64,000 nucleotides of DNA from Alistipes sp. (GTDB lineage Bacteria > Bacteroidota > Bacteroidia > Bacteroidales > Rikenellaceae). Of the stretch, positions 8,184-17,909 are shown piece after piece (within the stretch, counting starts at the first letter, position 1; the number at the start of each line of letters is the position of its first letter). Under the pieces are notes generated by a model. It did not search any database, had not been told where the DNA came from, and saw only the letters and a program-made list of their open reading frames with translations. The translations under genes and the position numbers were made by a program. The DNA lies in the NCBI GenBank assembly GCA_017936685.1, contig JAGBFA010000011.1, positions 62,001 to 126,000 on the forward strand. The letters run 5' to 3'.

Positions 8184-8226
8184 AAAAGTCCTCATTGCGG
8201 GCTGCTATGCGGCACAATACCCTCCG

Positions 8227-10386
8227 TCAGTCGTAGAACGACCACGAGATACCCATCTTGAACATGAACGGATTGAGCGGATAACGGGCAACCTGAAAGT
8301 ATTGTCCGTTGCCGAATAATCCCCTGTTGAGATGTTGGAATTTCAGTAGGATTCTCATGCGCTTCCATTTGGCCGATATGAACGCATCGACGTAGGGATA
8401 GTTGCCTATCTCCACTTCGCGCTGGTTGTAGAAGACCGAGAGTGCAGGGTTGTAGCCCGGAGCGTAGTACGACGTGTTGAAACGTCCGTCCAAGCCGGCC
8501 TGCACACGCAGCACGTCGCGCACGACCCAGAACTCGTAGTAATACGAGAGGAACGCGCTGAGCGTGGGTACGGGAAGCACACTCTCATCGGAGCTGAATT
8601 GCACCAATGCCCTGTGATCCAGGTGGAGTCCGCCTATGCGGAAATCCTTGCGGGCATACAGACTCGTGAGGCTGACCGTCGAGCTTGCCTGAGCGACGTT
8701 GCTCGATGCGTCGTAGTAGAGCATATCGCCCATGACGCCTTGCCAGAAGCCCAGTTCGAGGGCATAGTCCGGCACGGAAAAGTTAACCTCGAAACGAGTC
8801 ACTTTCTCTTTGTCGAAAGAGTTAAACCACACATAGTGGTTTGAGAATAGATTCTCCTGCCAGAAACTCGGCGACCGGAGCTCCTGTCGGAAGCGTCCGG
8901 TGAGAATCAGCGGGTGTTCGCGGATAAAGGCTCTCAGCGTGACCTCGGCACCTATGGAGAGGTCGCCGCCGCGGTATCCCGACGGGTGGTACTTCACGTC
9001 GGCACCCCAGTCGACATATCGCTTTATCTTGCCGTTGACGGCACCGTAGACATACCAGCTGGTGCGTCGCGCACGCTCCATCTTGCCCGATACGTAACTG
9101 TCGAGCGAGAAGTAGGAGTAGGTGTGCAGGTCGACCCCCACGCCGCCGTCGAGCGTGCCGACGACGCCGTTGCGGTCCCACGGCTGAGCCTGAATGAATA
9201 TCTTGTTGGAGAGCAGCCTCTCCGAGATCGAATCGCGCGTCGCGAGCGGGTTGATATACCAGTTGTCGTAGTATTCGTGCGTGGTAGGGACGTAGTTGCC
9301 CTCCTCGTCGCGGCCGCCGCGCTCGTCGGTGTAGGTGGCGTAGATGTCGGAGTAGGTCTTGGTCCATGTGTTGTACTCCAACTGATGACCCACGTATATG
9401 GCCGACAGGTCGGCCAGCGAGAAGTCGTATTCGGTGACACGTTGCAGGGGTATGGCGTAGGCCTGCTTGATGAAGAAGGCGTTGTTGCGATACTTGTTGT
9501 GCGCCTGCGAGTTGGCCAGTCGCATCGGCACGCCCGAGGGCATCTCGAATGTGGTGTCGACGATGGCCCATTCGCCCACCACGCCGCCGTTCTCGCGCGT
9601 GTCGACCATGTTGTTCATGTAGGCCGCATGCACCGAGTAGCGTTTGCCCGTGTGAGCCGCCGCCACCGAGAGGGCGTGGTTCTTGGTGCGCTGCCAGTCG
9701 TACTTGCCCATTGTGCTGCGTGCCTTGTAGCTGACGTTGACCGAGGTGGAGGGGGTGACGTTCTGCGAGTGCACCAGCTCGAAATGCTCCTCGCGATAGC
9801 GTTTCTGTCCCGATTCCAGATACATCAGATTGCTCAGCGGCGTCTTGCCGTTGTAGAAGGGCACGTTGTCGATGCGCGCCGTGTAGGCATCGTAGGAGCG
9901 GGCGAAGATGAAGTCGGGCGACTGTCGGCGGTCGAACCAGTTGATCGGCTGCGACGACTGTCCCAGACCTCCCACGGCCATGTCGCCCACGCCGCGGCGG
10001 TAGAAGACATAGTCGATGCGCCAGTCGGCGAGAACCGTATCCAACGGCTCGACCTTCACGCGGTTGAAGTCGCGGTCGATGTTCCACTTCCAGTTTTTGA
10101 GCGAACGTATCGAGTCGGTGAAATAGTACGATTCCAGAGGTCGGCGCGGACGGCGTTTTTTTGTCGAATCCTGCTCCTCGACCTCCGCGTCGGGGTTCTG
10201 CTCGTCGGGATTCTCGAAGGGGTTGCTGCCGTAGCCGGCGTTGTAGTCGGTGCCGTTGCGCTGTGCCTCGCGCTGTGCGCGTGCCAGATCCGATGCACTG
10301 ATCTGCGCGCACAGCGTGGCGGGCAGCACTGCTGCGGCCACGACGAGCGTTGCGATCAACGATATGACACCTTTCGCCGGATTCAT
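8227..10386 (-). CDS. Putative outer-membrane porin (PF14121-type)
   Basis: A 719-residue outer-membrane beta-barrel of the Bacteroidetes putative porin family. Signal peptide MNPAKGVISLIATLVVAAAVLPATLCAQ, then a charged, disordered stretch (about residues 35-85) with KKRRPRRP. The long barrel that follows carries alternating aromatic strands such as YFTDSIRSLKNWKWNIDRDF, VFYRRGVGDMAVGGLGQSSQ and FNTSYYAPGYNPALSVFY, and ends FMFKMGISWSFYD with the terminal aromatic expected for BAM recognition. The cargo is unknown. It lies between the lytic transglycosylase and phosphatidylserine synthase genes on the same strand (24 bases from the latter), so it may be an envelope-maintenance operon. Confidence 0.85.
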   Translation of the reverse strand: MNPAKGVISLIATLVVAAAVLPATLCAQISASDLARAQREAQRNGTDYNAGYGSNPFENPDEQNPDAEVEEQDSTKKRRPRRPLESYYFTDSIRSLKNWKWNIDRDFNRVKVEPLDTVLADWRIDYVFYRRGVGDMAVGGLGQSSQPINWFDRRQSPDFIFARSYDAYTARIDNVPFYNGKTPLSNLMYLESGQKRYREEHFELVHSQNVTPSTSVNVSYKARSTMGKYDWQRTKNHALSVAAAHTGKRYSVHAAYMNNMVDTRENGGVVGEWAIVDTTFEMPSGVPMRLANSQAHNKYRNNAFFIKQAYAIPLQRVTEYDFSLADLSAIYVGHQLEYNTWTKTYSDIYATYTDERGGRDEEGNYVPTTHEYYDNWYINPLATRDSISERLLSNKIFIQAQPWDRNGVVGTLDGGVGVDLHTYSYFSLDSYVSGKMERARRTSWYVYGAVNGKIKRYVDWGADVKYHPSGYRGGDLSIGAEVTLRAFIREHPLILTGRFRQELRSPSFWQENLFSNHYVWFNSFDKEKVTRFEVNFSVPDYALELGFWQGVMGDMLYYDASSNVAQASSTVSLTSLYARKDFRIGGLHLDHRALVQFSSDESVLPVPTLSAFLSYYYEFWVVRDVLRVQAGLDGRFNTSYYAPGYNPALSVFYNQREVEIGNYPYVDAFISAKWKRMRILLKFQHLNRGLFGNGQYFQVARYPLNPFMFKMGISWSFYD

Positions 10387-10410
10387 CTCAACGGTTTTCG
10401 TTACAACGTT

Positions 10411-11133
10411 TTATATCCGCTCGGCGCGGCCTTTGAGGATCCAGCGCAGAGTCGATACCACGATATATAAAACGATGATAAGCGCGACGGCGTATGTCGT
10501 GCAGAAAATAATCAGCAGCAACGCCGCCAGCAGGAACGTGTAGCGCAGCGAGTTTCCGCGCAGCGAGAAGTCGGCGAATTTGAGCGAGAACATGCGTATG
10601 GGGCTGATGAGCAGCAGAGCCACGGCCACGGCTATGACCAGAATCTGCTCCTGATAGAGCATTATGTGTCCCTGCTGGTACAGCACCGCAAGCGACGAGC
10701 AGAGAAGCGTGGCGGCCGGTGTGGGCAGTCCGCGGAACTCGGTGTGCTGCGTGTCGTCGATGTTGAAGCGCGCCAGACGCAACGCCGCGAAGGCGGCTAT
10801 GATCAGCACGCCGAAGCGCAGGGCATACATCACCTCCGCATCGAGCTGGTAGTACGACTGCGTGGAGAGATATGCGTCGTAGAGGATCAGTGCCGGAGCC
10901 AGACCGAACGAGATGTCGTCGGCGAGCGAGTCCAGCTCCACGCCGATGGGCGACGAGGAGTTGAGCAGACGTGCCGCGAAGCCGTCGAAGAAGTCGAATA
11001 CGGCCGATGCCACGATCAGATAGAACGCCGTGGTATAGTCGTGATACTGCAATGCGAATACGATCGCGGCCGCGCCGCACACCAGATTGGCCAGCGTCAG
11101 CATATTGGGCAGTGTAAAGAGTCTTATTTTCAT
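10411..11133 (-). CDS. pssA: CDP-diacylglycerol--serine O-phosphatidyltransferase
   Basis: About 240 residues with multiple membrane segments. The CDP-alcohol phosphatidyltransferase signature D-x2-D-G-x2-A-R-x8-G-x3-D-x3-D is read directly as FDFFDGFAARLLNSSSPIGV followed by ELDSLADD. The enzyme makes phosphatidylserine, precursor of phosphatidylethanolamine, in the inner membrane. The start is set at MKIRLFTLPNMLTLANLVCG, where family members begin; an ATG three codons upstream (11142) is an alternative. No phosphatidylserine decarboxylase gene is adjacent within the window. Confidence 0.9.
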   Translation of the reverse strand: MKIRLFTLPNMLTLANLVCGAAAIVFALQYHDYTTAFYLIVASAVFDFFDGFAARLLNSSSPIGVELDSLADDISFGLAPALILYDAYLSTQSYYQLDAEVMYALRFGVLIIAAFAALRLARFNIDDTQHTEFRGLPTPAATLLCSSLAVLYQQGHIMLYQEQILVIAVAVALLLISPIRMFSLKFADFSLRGNSLRYTFLLAALLLIIFCTTYAVALIIVLYIVVSTLRWILKGRAERI

Positions 11134-11184
11134 ATCAAACATGCGGTTGCGGTATGCACTACGCACCCAATTTATACTAAATAT

Positions 11185-11215
11185 TTTGCAAAATTACAAA
11201 AAAATTTTATCTTTG
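11185..11215 (+). promoter_or_regulatory. Bacteroidetes-type promoter for manC
   Basis: TTTG at 11185-11188 and TATCTTTG at 11208-11215, with 19 bases between them. This matches the Bacteroidetes -33/-7 arrangement, 34 bases before the manC ATG. Confidence 0.65.
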
Positions 11216-11249
11216 CGTAGATTTTGATCAATTTAACCATCGCAGAGTC

Positions 11250-12323
11250 ATGGACAACAATAAATATTGCGTCATTATGGCGGGCGGCATAGGCTCGCGT
11301 TTTTGGCCTAAAAGTCGTCAGGCACGCCCCAAGCAGTTCCTCGACATACTGGGTACGGGACGTTCGTTCATTCGTCAGACCTACGAGCGTTTCGCAAGGA
11401 TCGTTCCCTCGGAGAACTTTCTGGTGGTCACCAACCGCCGCTACAAGGAGCAGGTGCTCGAACATCTGCCCGAATTGCGCCCCGAGCAGGTGCTGTGCGA
11501 GCCGATAGGCCGCAATACCGCACCCTGCATAGCATACGCCGCCTATACGCTTGCGAAAAAGGATCCGCACGCCACCATGATCGTATCGCCGTCGGACCAT
11601 CTGATACTCGATCAGACGGAGTTCTGCCGCATCATGAACGAGTGCTGCGACTTCGTTGCCGCCAGCGATGCCCTTATGACCGTCGGCATCAAGCCCAGCC
11701 GCCCCGAGACGGGCTACGGCTACATACAGCGCATGACCTCTTCGGAGGTGAGCAAGGTCAAGAGCTTCACCGAGAAACCCAATTTGGAGCTGGCGCAGAC
11801 CTTCGTGCAGTGCGGCGAGTTCCTGTGGAACTCGGGCATATTCATCTGGACGGTAGAGAACATCATAGCCGCCTTCGAGCGTCATCTGCCCGAACACCAC
11901 GCCCTCTTCTCGTCCATAATGGACGACCTCTCGACCGAGCGCGAGGCGCAGGCCGTCGAGCGCGTCTTCTCGGAGTGCCGCGCCATATCGATCGACTACG
12001 GAGTCATGGAGAAGGCCGACAACGTCTATGTCCACAGCGGCGACTTCGGTTGGAGCGACGTGGGCACATGGGGTTCGATCTATCAGCACTCGCGCAAGGA
12101 CCGTTATGCCAACGCCAAGTCTAACGACGACATACTCACCTACGACACGCGCAACTCCATCATCTCGCTGCCCGAGAACAAGACGGCCATCGTCAGCGGA
12201 TTGAAGGACTACATCATCGTCGATACCGACGACGTGCTGATGATATGTCCGCGCCAGGAGGAGCAGAACATCAAACGCTACATCGAAGATATGCGCTACA
12301 AGAGCGGCGACAGACACATATAA
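11250..12323 (+). CDS. manC: Mannose-1-phosphate guanylyltransferase
   Basis: A 357-residue nucleotidyltransferase that makes GDP-mannose from mannose-1-phosphate and GTP. The N-terminal pyrophosphorylase signature VIMAGGIGSRFWPKSRQARP KQF is present, followed by the base-binding EPIGRNTAPCIAYAA, SPSDHLI, ETGYGYI, VKSFTEKP, the substrate segment FLWNSGIFIW and SIDYGVMEKA. The C-terminal phosphomannose isomerase half found in bifunctional AlgA-type enzymes is absent. It has its own promoter, and the GH13 gene follows after 22 bases. GDP-mannose would serve polysaccharide, fucose or protein O-glycan synthesis. Confidence 0.92.
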   Translation: MDNNKYCVIMAGGIGSRFWPKSRQARPKQFLDILGTGRSFIRQTYERFARIVPSENFLVVTNRRYKEQVLEHLPELRPEQVLCEPIGRNTAPCIAYAAYTLAKKDPHATMIVSPSDHLILDQTEFCRIMNECCDFVAASDALMTVGIKPSRPETGYGYIQRMTSSEVSKVKSFTEKPNLELAQTFVQCGEFLWNSGIFIWTVENIIAAFERHLPEHHALFSSIMDDLSTEREAQAVERVFSECRAISIDYGVMEKADNVYVHSGDFGWSDVGTWGSIYQHSRKDRYANAKSNDDILTYDTRNSIISLPENKTAIVSGLKDYIIVDTDDVLMICPRQEEQNIKRYIEDMRYKSGDRHI

Positions 12324-12345
12324 CTATTTTTAACAGACTATCTAT

Positions 12346-14034
12346 ATGAAGAGATTACTATTGCTTGTGGCGGCCCTTGCGGTCGCCATGACGGCCGATG
12401 CACGCCACCCGATCCCCGCATGGCTGCACGATGCGGTCATCTATCACATCTATCCCTCGACCTACAAGGACAGCGACGGCGACGGCATCGGCGACTTGGA
12501 GGGCATACGCTCCAAACTCGACTATATCCGCAGCGTCGGGTTCAACACCGTGTGGATCAGTCCCGTCTTCGAGAGCGAGTTCGAGGACGGCGGCTACGAC
12601 ATCACCGACTTCTATCGCGTCGATCCGCGCTTCGGCGACAATGAGGCGTTGGAGCGGCTGATAGCCGATGCCCATGCACGCGGCATTCGCGTGTGCCTCG
12701 ATCTTGTGGCCGGCCACACCTCCGACAAACACCCGTGGTTCGTGGCTTCGGCCTCGGCCGAGCACAACAAGTACAGCGACTACTTCATCTGGACGCCCGA
12801 CAAGGAGCACGGCAAGCCCGACAAGAAGTTCGTCGACAACGACTTCGCGCGCGGCGGCTACTACATGAAGAACTTTTACGACATACAGCCTGCGCTCAAC
12901 TACGGTTACACCAATCCCGATCCCTCGCGCCCGTGGGAGCAGGCCTACGACGCACCCGGCCCCACGGCCGTCAGAGAGGAGCTTAAACGTATCATCGCCT
13001 TCTGGATGGACAAGGGTGCCGACGGCTTCCGTGTCGACATGGCCGGATCGCTGGTCAAGGGCGACGACAAGGCTCACACCGGCATACGCCGCCTGTGGAG
13101 CGAGCTGTTCGACTGGTTCGAGACGGCATATCCCGAGGGTATCCTCATGTCGGAGTGGTCGCAGCCGCAATACTCGCTCGATGCCGGCTTCGACATCGAT
13201 CTGATTATCCACAACGGCCGCGGCAACAAGCTCTACCGCACGCTCTTCACGCAGACGGCCAACAACGGCACACCCACGCCATGTTACTTCGATCCGGCGG
13301 GCAAGGGCGAGTGCCGCACCTTCGTCGACGACTATACGGCCATGCGCCGCGAGACGGCACATACCGAGGGTATCGCCGCCATGCCCACATGCAGCCACGA
13401 TATATGGCGGCTCAACCGCTTCGAGCGTTCGTCGCCCGAGGTGTTGAAGACCATGCTCACCTTCTTCTTCACCATGCCGTGGACTCCTATAATATATTAC
13501 GGCGAAGAGATCGGCATGCGCAACATCGAGGACGCACCCGTCAAGGAGGGTAGTTATTCGTCGCGCAACCGCTCGTCGTGCCGCACGCCCATGCAGTGGG
13601 ACTCGTCTGCCAATGCCGGCTTCTCGACGGCCGCCGCCGACCGGCTCTATCTGCCTATCGACCCGTCGCCCGAGCGTCCCACGGTCGAGGCCGAAGAGCA
13701 GGATCCCAACTCGGTTCTCAACTACGTGAAAAGACTCGTCGACCTGCATAAGTCGACACCGGCCTTAGGTGTCGACGGTGGGTGGCGTTTTCTTAGCAAC
13801 CCCGACCAGCCCTATCCCATGGTCTACATGCGCGAGGCCGGCGGCGAGCGTTATATCGTCGCTCTCAACCCCACCTCCAAGAGCGTATCGGCCTCATTCC
13901 CTCTTGAAGCCATGCAGGTATTCGAGGTCTGCACCACCTCTGCCGGCAGTGCCAAGTTCATTATCGCTCCGGCCAAGAATCGCAACACCATAAAACTCAA
14001 GCCTATGGCGGGCGTGATATACCGCATCGAGTAA
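12346..14034 (+). CDS. Secreted GH13 alpha-glucosidase/alpha-amylase family protein
   Basis: A 562-residue GH13 protein with a signal peptide (MKRLLLLVAALAVAMTADA). The (beta/alpha)8 barrel begins AVIYHIYPSTYKDSDGDGIGD. Conserved regions: CLDLVAGHTSDKHPWF (region I), GFRVDMAG with nucleophile D231, ILMSEW with acid/base E270, and CSHD with D352. Region II lacks the usual A-x-x-H/K after the nucleophile (it reads MAGS), so substrate preference may differ from classical amylases. SSCRTPMQWD is typical of oligo-1,6-glucosidase or trehalose-related GH13 subfamilies. No SusC/D pair is adjacent. The TAA is followed directly by a family A repeat. Confidence 0.88.
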   Translation: MKRLLLLVAALAVAMTADARHPIPAWLHDAVIYHIYPSTYKDSDGDGIGDLEGIRSKLDYIRSVGFNTVWISPVFESEFEDGGYDITDFYRVDPRFGDNEALERLIADAHARGIRVCLDLVAGHTSDKHPWFVASASAEHNKYSDYFIWTPDKEHGKPDKKFVDNDFARGGYYMKNFYDIQPALNYGYTNPDPSRPWEQAYDAPGPTAVREELKRIIAFWMDKGADGFRVDMAGSLVKGDDKAHTGIRRLWSELFDWFETAYPEGILMSEWSQPQYSLDAGFDIDLIIHNGRGNKLYRTLFTQTANNGTPTPCYFDPAGKGECRTFVDDYTAMRRETAHTEGIAAMPTCSHDIWRLNRFERSSPEVLKTMLTFFFTMPWTPIIYYGEEIGMRNIEDAPVKEGSYSSRNRSSCRTPMQWDSSANAGFSTAAADRLYLPIDPSPERPTVEAEEQDPNSVLNYVKRLVDLHKSTPALGVDGGWRFLSNPDQPYPMVYMREAGGERYIVALNPTSKSVSASFPLEAMQVFEVCTTSAGSAKFIIAPAKNRNTIKLKPMAGVIYRIE

Positions 14035-14156
14035 TTTTTCGTGAAAAGGCGTCATTTACTTCGCCTCGCTCAAATCCGCAAATGGGCAGTACGCCAGTAC
14101 AGCCCATCTGCGGATTTTTCACGTGCGGCTTGTAACTAACGCCTTTTCACGAAAAA
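14035..14156 (+). repeat. Family A palindromic repeat, copy A6 (abuts stop codon)
   Basis: Starts at the base after the GH13 TAA. The outer 25 bases at each end are inverted copies with two mismatches (TTTTTCGTGAAAAGGCGTCA versus the complement of TAACGCCTTTTCACGAAAAA). Inner arms AAATCCGCAAATGGGCAGTA and its partner pair at 19 of 21 positions. Confidence 0.9.
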
Positions 14157-14178
14157 TTGGGTAGTGGTGCTTTGGAGG

Positions 14179-14300
14179 TTTTCCGTGAAAAGACGTCATT
14201 TGCTTCCGCTCGCTCGATTGGGCGAACGGGCAGTACGCCAAGTACAGCCCGTCCGCCCAATTTTCGTTGCGCGTTGCAACTAACCGCTTTTGACGAAAAA
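14179..14300 (+). repeat. Family A palindromic repeat, copy A7
   Basis: Tandem partner of A6. The inner arms are GATTGGGCGAACGGGCAGTA and GTACAGCCCGTCCGCCCAAT, so both the TCCGC/GCGGA and ATGGG/CCCAT pairs of A6 are replaced by other complementary pairs. The linker GGTAGTGGTGCTTTGGAG follows both A6 and A7. Confidence 0.88.
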
Positions 14301-14338
14301 TTGGGTAGTGGTGCTTTGGAGACTATTTCCACCGTCTT

Positions 14339-15018
14339 GTCATTCTGAGTGAAACGAACCGACGCCAAGTCGAGAGCAGAAGAAATTTATTTCTTATGCC
14401 GAGACGCGAAGGAGGAAGACCGCAGGTCAAGAATCCGGTTGTGGACGATGTGCGTGGTCAATGTGCCCACTCTGTCATTCTGAGGAGCGTGCTATGCACG
14501 CGACGTGAGAATCTCTCTTTTGGTCGACAAACTCCCACACGCCGAACTCGCTCTCGACCGCGGGACTCCCACGGTCGGGCATGCGCCCTCCCTCGGAGTG
14601 ACAGTATGGTGGTTATGTCGTCCCCAACCAGATGTTTCGCTCCGCTCAACATGACATGCCGCGTGTGTCATTCTGAACGAAGCAACGCGCAGTGAAGAAT
14701 CCGGTTGTGGACTATGTGCGAGGTCGATGTGTCCACTCTGTCATTCTGAGGAGCGTGCTATGCACGCGACGTGAGAATCTCTCTTTTGGTCGACAAGCTC
14801 CCACACGCCGAACTCGCTCCCGACGGCGGGACTCCCACGGTCGGGCATGCGCCCTCCCTCGGAGTGACAGCAGTTGTGTCCTGTCATTCTGAACGAAGTG
14901 AAGAATCTGTGCGCGACTATTTCCACCGTTATATCTTCCACAGATGTTTCGCTCCGCTCAACATGACAGGCCGGTTTTGTCATTCTTCTCTTCGCGTTGC
15001 TGCGCTCGGCATGACATG
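14339..15018 (+). repeat. Family B repeat block B4 with internal tandem duplication
   Basis: A 680 bp array of B units. A segment beginning AAGAATCCGGTTGTGGAC at 14429 recurs at 14695 (offset 266 bases) and stays almost identical for about 180 bases, including the GCGTGC-tat-GCACGC hairpin and a GGGC-gcat-GCCC hairpin. No gene is credible here; open frames in it are by-products of the repeats. Confidence 0.8.
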
Positions 15019-15024
15019 ATCGGC

Positions 15025-15063
15025 ATACGAAAAACCGGCATGCCCCGAGGGAGCATGCCGGTT
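15025..15063 (-). terminator. Rho-independent terminator of the BACON/FN3 lipoprotein gene
   Basis: A perfect 11-base stem AACCGGCATGC (15033-15043) / GCATGCCGGTT (15053-15063) with a 9-base loop. Read on the minus strand it is followed by TTTTCG. It lies about 20 bases past the stop. Confidence 0.88.
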
Positions 15064-15084
15064 GGAATCTATGTGTGCGAGCGA

Positions 15085-17772
15085 TTAGTTCGCTGCCTTG
15101 ATCGACATCTTGTCGACCCACATGCGAGGCTCGTTTTTCGAACCGTCGGTGTAGATGTTGATGCGGGTCTCGGGGGTTACGCCCGTGATCTTGATCGTAT
15201 GGTGAGTGGTCTGGTAACGCTTGTTGACCTCGGCACCCTGACCGTTGAACATATCCTTGGCCAGAGTATTGGTCAGCTCGGCATCGGTAACGCCTGCCGC
15301 TGCACCGTTGACCTCGGCGATGGTTGCAGTACCCTCGGCGATAGCCACATGGAACGTCTTGCCGTTCTCGGCGGCGCAGTTATCCTGCATGTTGCCGTTG
15401 GTCTCGTCCTGGGTGTTCGAAGGCTCGTAGTAGGGCATTGCGTCGATCTCCAAGATGATGTCGCCCGTGTGGTTCACGGCGGGCAGCCAGATGTGTGCCT
15501 TCTTCGAACCGCCGCCGAACTTCAACGCACCTACGGCGGGAGCTATGTTGTAGGTCTTGCCTGCCGTGTCGTTGCCGCATATGTCCGCATAGTCCCACAT
15601 GGGGAAGTATGCCGCATAGTACGACTCGTTGTTGGTGACGCGCGATATGTTGTAAACCGAATTCTTGCTGCTCGGAGCACCGAGAACGATCTGCGTGCGA
15701 TAGTCGGTCACGTCGCCCTTGCCGCAGCCGTAGGCGCAGGTGAAGGGGTGGCAGCCATAGGGATAGTTCTCGAAGTCGGCGTAGAACAGGTAGCCCGAGG
15801 TGTCGGGAGCGGCATCGGTCGTTACGTCGACACCCACCCACTGCGAGTCGAGATACTTGTCGAGGTTATCCTCCGTGATGCGGCGGCGCATCTCGATGCG
15901 ATACTTGGTCGCGGGGTTCAGACCGCCGTAGACGAAGCGCAGATGCTTGTAGCGAGCCAGTGCGAAGTAGTTGTAGTTCTCCATGGTGCGGCCCTCGATG
16001 GGGTTGCCGGCAGCGTCGAGCAGACGGAAGTCCACTAAGTCGGCTGCGCCAAGCTCCTGCTCGGCCAAAGCGGCGTCGGTGTACGACCACTCGATGACGG
16101 CATAGCCGTGCGACTTCTCATAGAGCTTGACGGCCGGAGCTGTGAGCGGGTTGATCTTCGATCCGCCCTCGGTCATGGCCGAAACCTCGACGGCCTCCGA
16201 ATTCCACTTCTCGTCTGCGGCGTAAACGGCCGTGACGGTGATGTTATAGGTCGTACCCTCCTGCAAGCGGGTTACTTTCAGCGTGTTGGTCGTGACGTCG
16301 ACGCTCTTGACGAAGTCGGGCTGAGTGGCAGATGCTATCGTCACGCGGTATGCGTCGGCACCCTCCACCTTGTCCCAGTCGATTGTAACCGACGTGCCCT
16401 CTACGGTAGCGGTTACGTTCTGAGGCTCGGCCAGAGGCTCGGTACGCTCGACGATAGAGCCTTGTCCCATGACCTTGATGTTGTCGATTATGAAGCGGCC
16501 GTTGCCGTCGGTCTGCGTAGTGAACCACTTGAATGCGGTGGTGGGACCTGCGCCCTTGACCGTAACGGTGAACTGACCCCACTGTGCGTTAGAGTAGCCG
16601 TCGTACTGAGGAGGATCGAACTGCGTGAGACCTGCTATCTGGCCGGCACCGATAATCTCCAACTGAATAGGCTCCTGTGCTTTGTCCCAGTGTGCCAGAT
16701 CGAACGAGAGGACGACGTCCTGCGTGCTCGACAGCGACGATACCTTGCCCATGGCGGGGGTCTGGATCCAACCTGCCTTCGAGCCGGTGGCCATCTTCAC
16801 GTATCCCGGGTGCTCGTAGACGCATACTCCGCTCCAACCGGTCATGTTGCGAGCTGCAAGAAGAGCCTCGTGGGCTGCTTCGGGATTGCCGCCCTTGAAA
16901 TAGTCCTGAGTACCGCTGGTACCTGTCGAAACCTCCGACAGACCGTCGGTCTTGTTCCAGTCGATACCCTCCGATACGGTCATCTGTGCGCCGGTCTGGG
17001 TATAGCCCTTCTTGTTGGCCATCGGGTCGCCGCCGTAGATGCAGAGACTGAAATCGAAGTTCCAGATGTAGTTGTCGTTAACGACGCTGGCATTGAGCGT
17101 GCCTGCATACACCTCCACGCCGTCGATAGAGAGTTTTATGTCGATGTTCAGAGAACCCATCTCCGTAGCCGTACCTTCGATGGGCAGCGACAGCGAACCG
17201 TCGCCCTCCTTCTCGATTACGGTGGTGTAGGGTGACTGGATCGACAGACCGTCGGTCACGCCCGACATCGTCGCCTCGATAACCGCCGTCTCACCGCCTA
17301 CGGCTTTGAGATAGGGAACCGAGATGTATGCCGAACTTGCCACGTTCTGTTTCACGTCGCCCTTGATCGAGGGTGTCGACACCTCGAATATGCCGGCAGC
17401 CTGCTTTACGGTGATCTCGATAGAGTCCTGAGAACCTGCCTGACGCAGATAGACCTTCGTCTCGCGAGCCTCGCCCGTATTGCGGTTGGCCGTCATGACG
17501 AGATATTGGTAATCCGAGCCGTTGCCTGCGCTCTGTATGCTTGAAGCAGCCTCCGAGTCGCCGACCGACAGCAGCAGCCAGTCGCAGCCGGTGGCTACGC
17601 TTGCCTCCCACGAGCCGTTGTAACGTACAGACAACTGTCCCGAAGAACCGTTGGCATACGCCAAACTCAACTCGTTGGTGTCGCGTTTGATGACGTTGGC
17701 CGTATCGTCGTCGTCAGTACAACCGGCGAAAAGCAACGACGTCGCTGCGAACAACATTAATAATCTTTTCAT
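15085..17772 (-). CDS. Surface lipoprotein with BACON and fibronectin type III domains
   Basis: An 895-residue lipoprotein. The signal peptide ends LLFAGC; Cys17 is followed by TDDDD, an acidic lipoprotein-export-type tag associated with surface exposure in Bacteroides. A BACON-like domain spans about residues 28-125 (ELSLAYANGSSGQLSVRYNG, then KVYLRQAG). A second beta domain follows, then a jelly-roll-like module (about 280-440) ending GRFIIDNIKVMGQGS, an FN3 domain (about 447-535, NVTATVEGTSVTIDWDKVEG to YNITVTAVYA), and a C-terminal jelly-roll-like module (about 650-895). I see no catalytic motif, so a glycan- or ligand-binding accessory role is likely. It is transcribed divergently from susC, which makes it a probable surface member of that locus. 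Confidence 0.85.
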   Translation of the reverse strand: MKRLLMLFAATSLLFAGCTDDDDTANVIKRDTNELSLAYANGSSGQLSVRYNGSWEASVATGCDWLLLSVGDSEAASSIQSAGNGSDYQYLVMTANRNTGEARETKVYLRQAGSQDSIEITVKQAAGIFEVSTPSIKGDVKQNVASSAYISVPYLKAVGGETAVIEATMSGVTDGLSIQSPYTTVIEKEGDGSLSLPIEGTATEMGSLNIDIKLSIDGVEVYAGTLNASVVNDNYIWNFDFSLCIYGGDPMANKKGYTQTGAQMTVSEGIDWNKTDGLSEVSTGTSGTQDYFKGGNPEAAHEALLAARNMTGWSGVCVYEHPGYVKMATGSKAGWIQTPAMGKVSSLSSTQDVVLSFDLAHWDKAQEPIQLEIIGAGQIAGLTQFDPPQYDGYSNAQWGQFTVTVKGAGPTTAFKWFTTQTDGNGRFIIDNIKVMGQGSIVERTEPLAEPQNVTATVEGTSVTIDWDKVEGADAYRVTIASATQPDFVKSVDVTTNTLKVTRLQEGTTYNITVTAVYAADEKWNSEAVEVSAMTEGGSKINPLTAPAVKLYEKSHGYAVIEWSYTDAALAEQELGAADLVDFRLLDAAGNPIEGRTMENYNYFALARYKHLRFVYGGLNPATKYRIEMRRRITEDNLDKYLDSQWVGVDVTTDAAPDTSGYLFYADFENYPYGCHPFTCAYGCGKGDVTDYRTQIVLGAPSSKNSVYNISRVTNNESYYAAYFPMWDYADICGNDTAGKTYNIAPAVGALKFGGGSKKAHIWLPAVNHTGDIILEIDAMPYYEPSNTQDETNGNMQDNCAAENGKTFHVAIAEGTATIAEVNGAAAGVTDAELTNTLAKDMFNGQGAEVNKRYQTTHHTIKITGVTPETRINIYTDGSKNEPRMWVDKMSIKAAN

Positions 17773-17878
17773 AAATGCTTGCGTTTTGATTTAGAGTTAA
17801 CTATTGAAAATAGTAATTCGGAATGCATCGGTGATGCCTCCTCCCTAAATAAGATATGTCCGTTACAACTTACGGGTA

Positions 17879-17909
17879 CAAATATATAAACTTTATTTTT
17901 CTTTCGCAA
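17879..17909 (-). promoter_or_regulatory. Bacteroidetes-type promoter for the BACON/FN3 lipoprotein
   Basis: On the minus strand: TTG at 17909-17907, 20 bases, then TATATTTG at 17886-17879. This places transcription start about 100 bases ahead of the gene. Confidence 0.6.

Noticed and set aside
8914..10470. Long open frame (518 codons) on the plus strand opposite the putative porin gene
   Set aside because: It is a by-product of GC-rich third-position bias. The minus frame has a signal peptide, barrel strands and a C-terminal aromatic, whereas the plus frame shows Val/Arg/Gly-rich sequence without domains.
14396..15019. Several short open frames in repeat block B4 (peptides such as VILRSV.CTRRENLSFGR or CHSERSEES)
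   Set aside because: These peptides are translations of family B DNA repeats that recur in many genomes as annotation artefacts. They have no ribosome site, and the same text is read in different frames at different copies.
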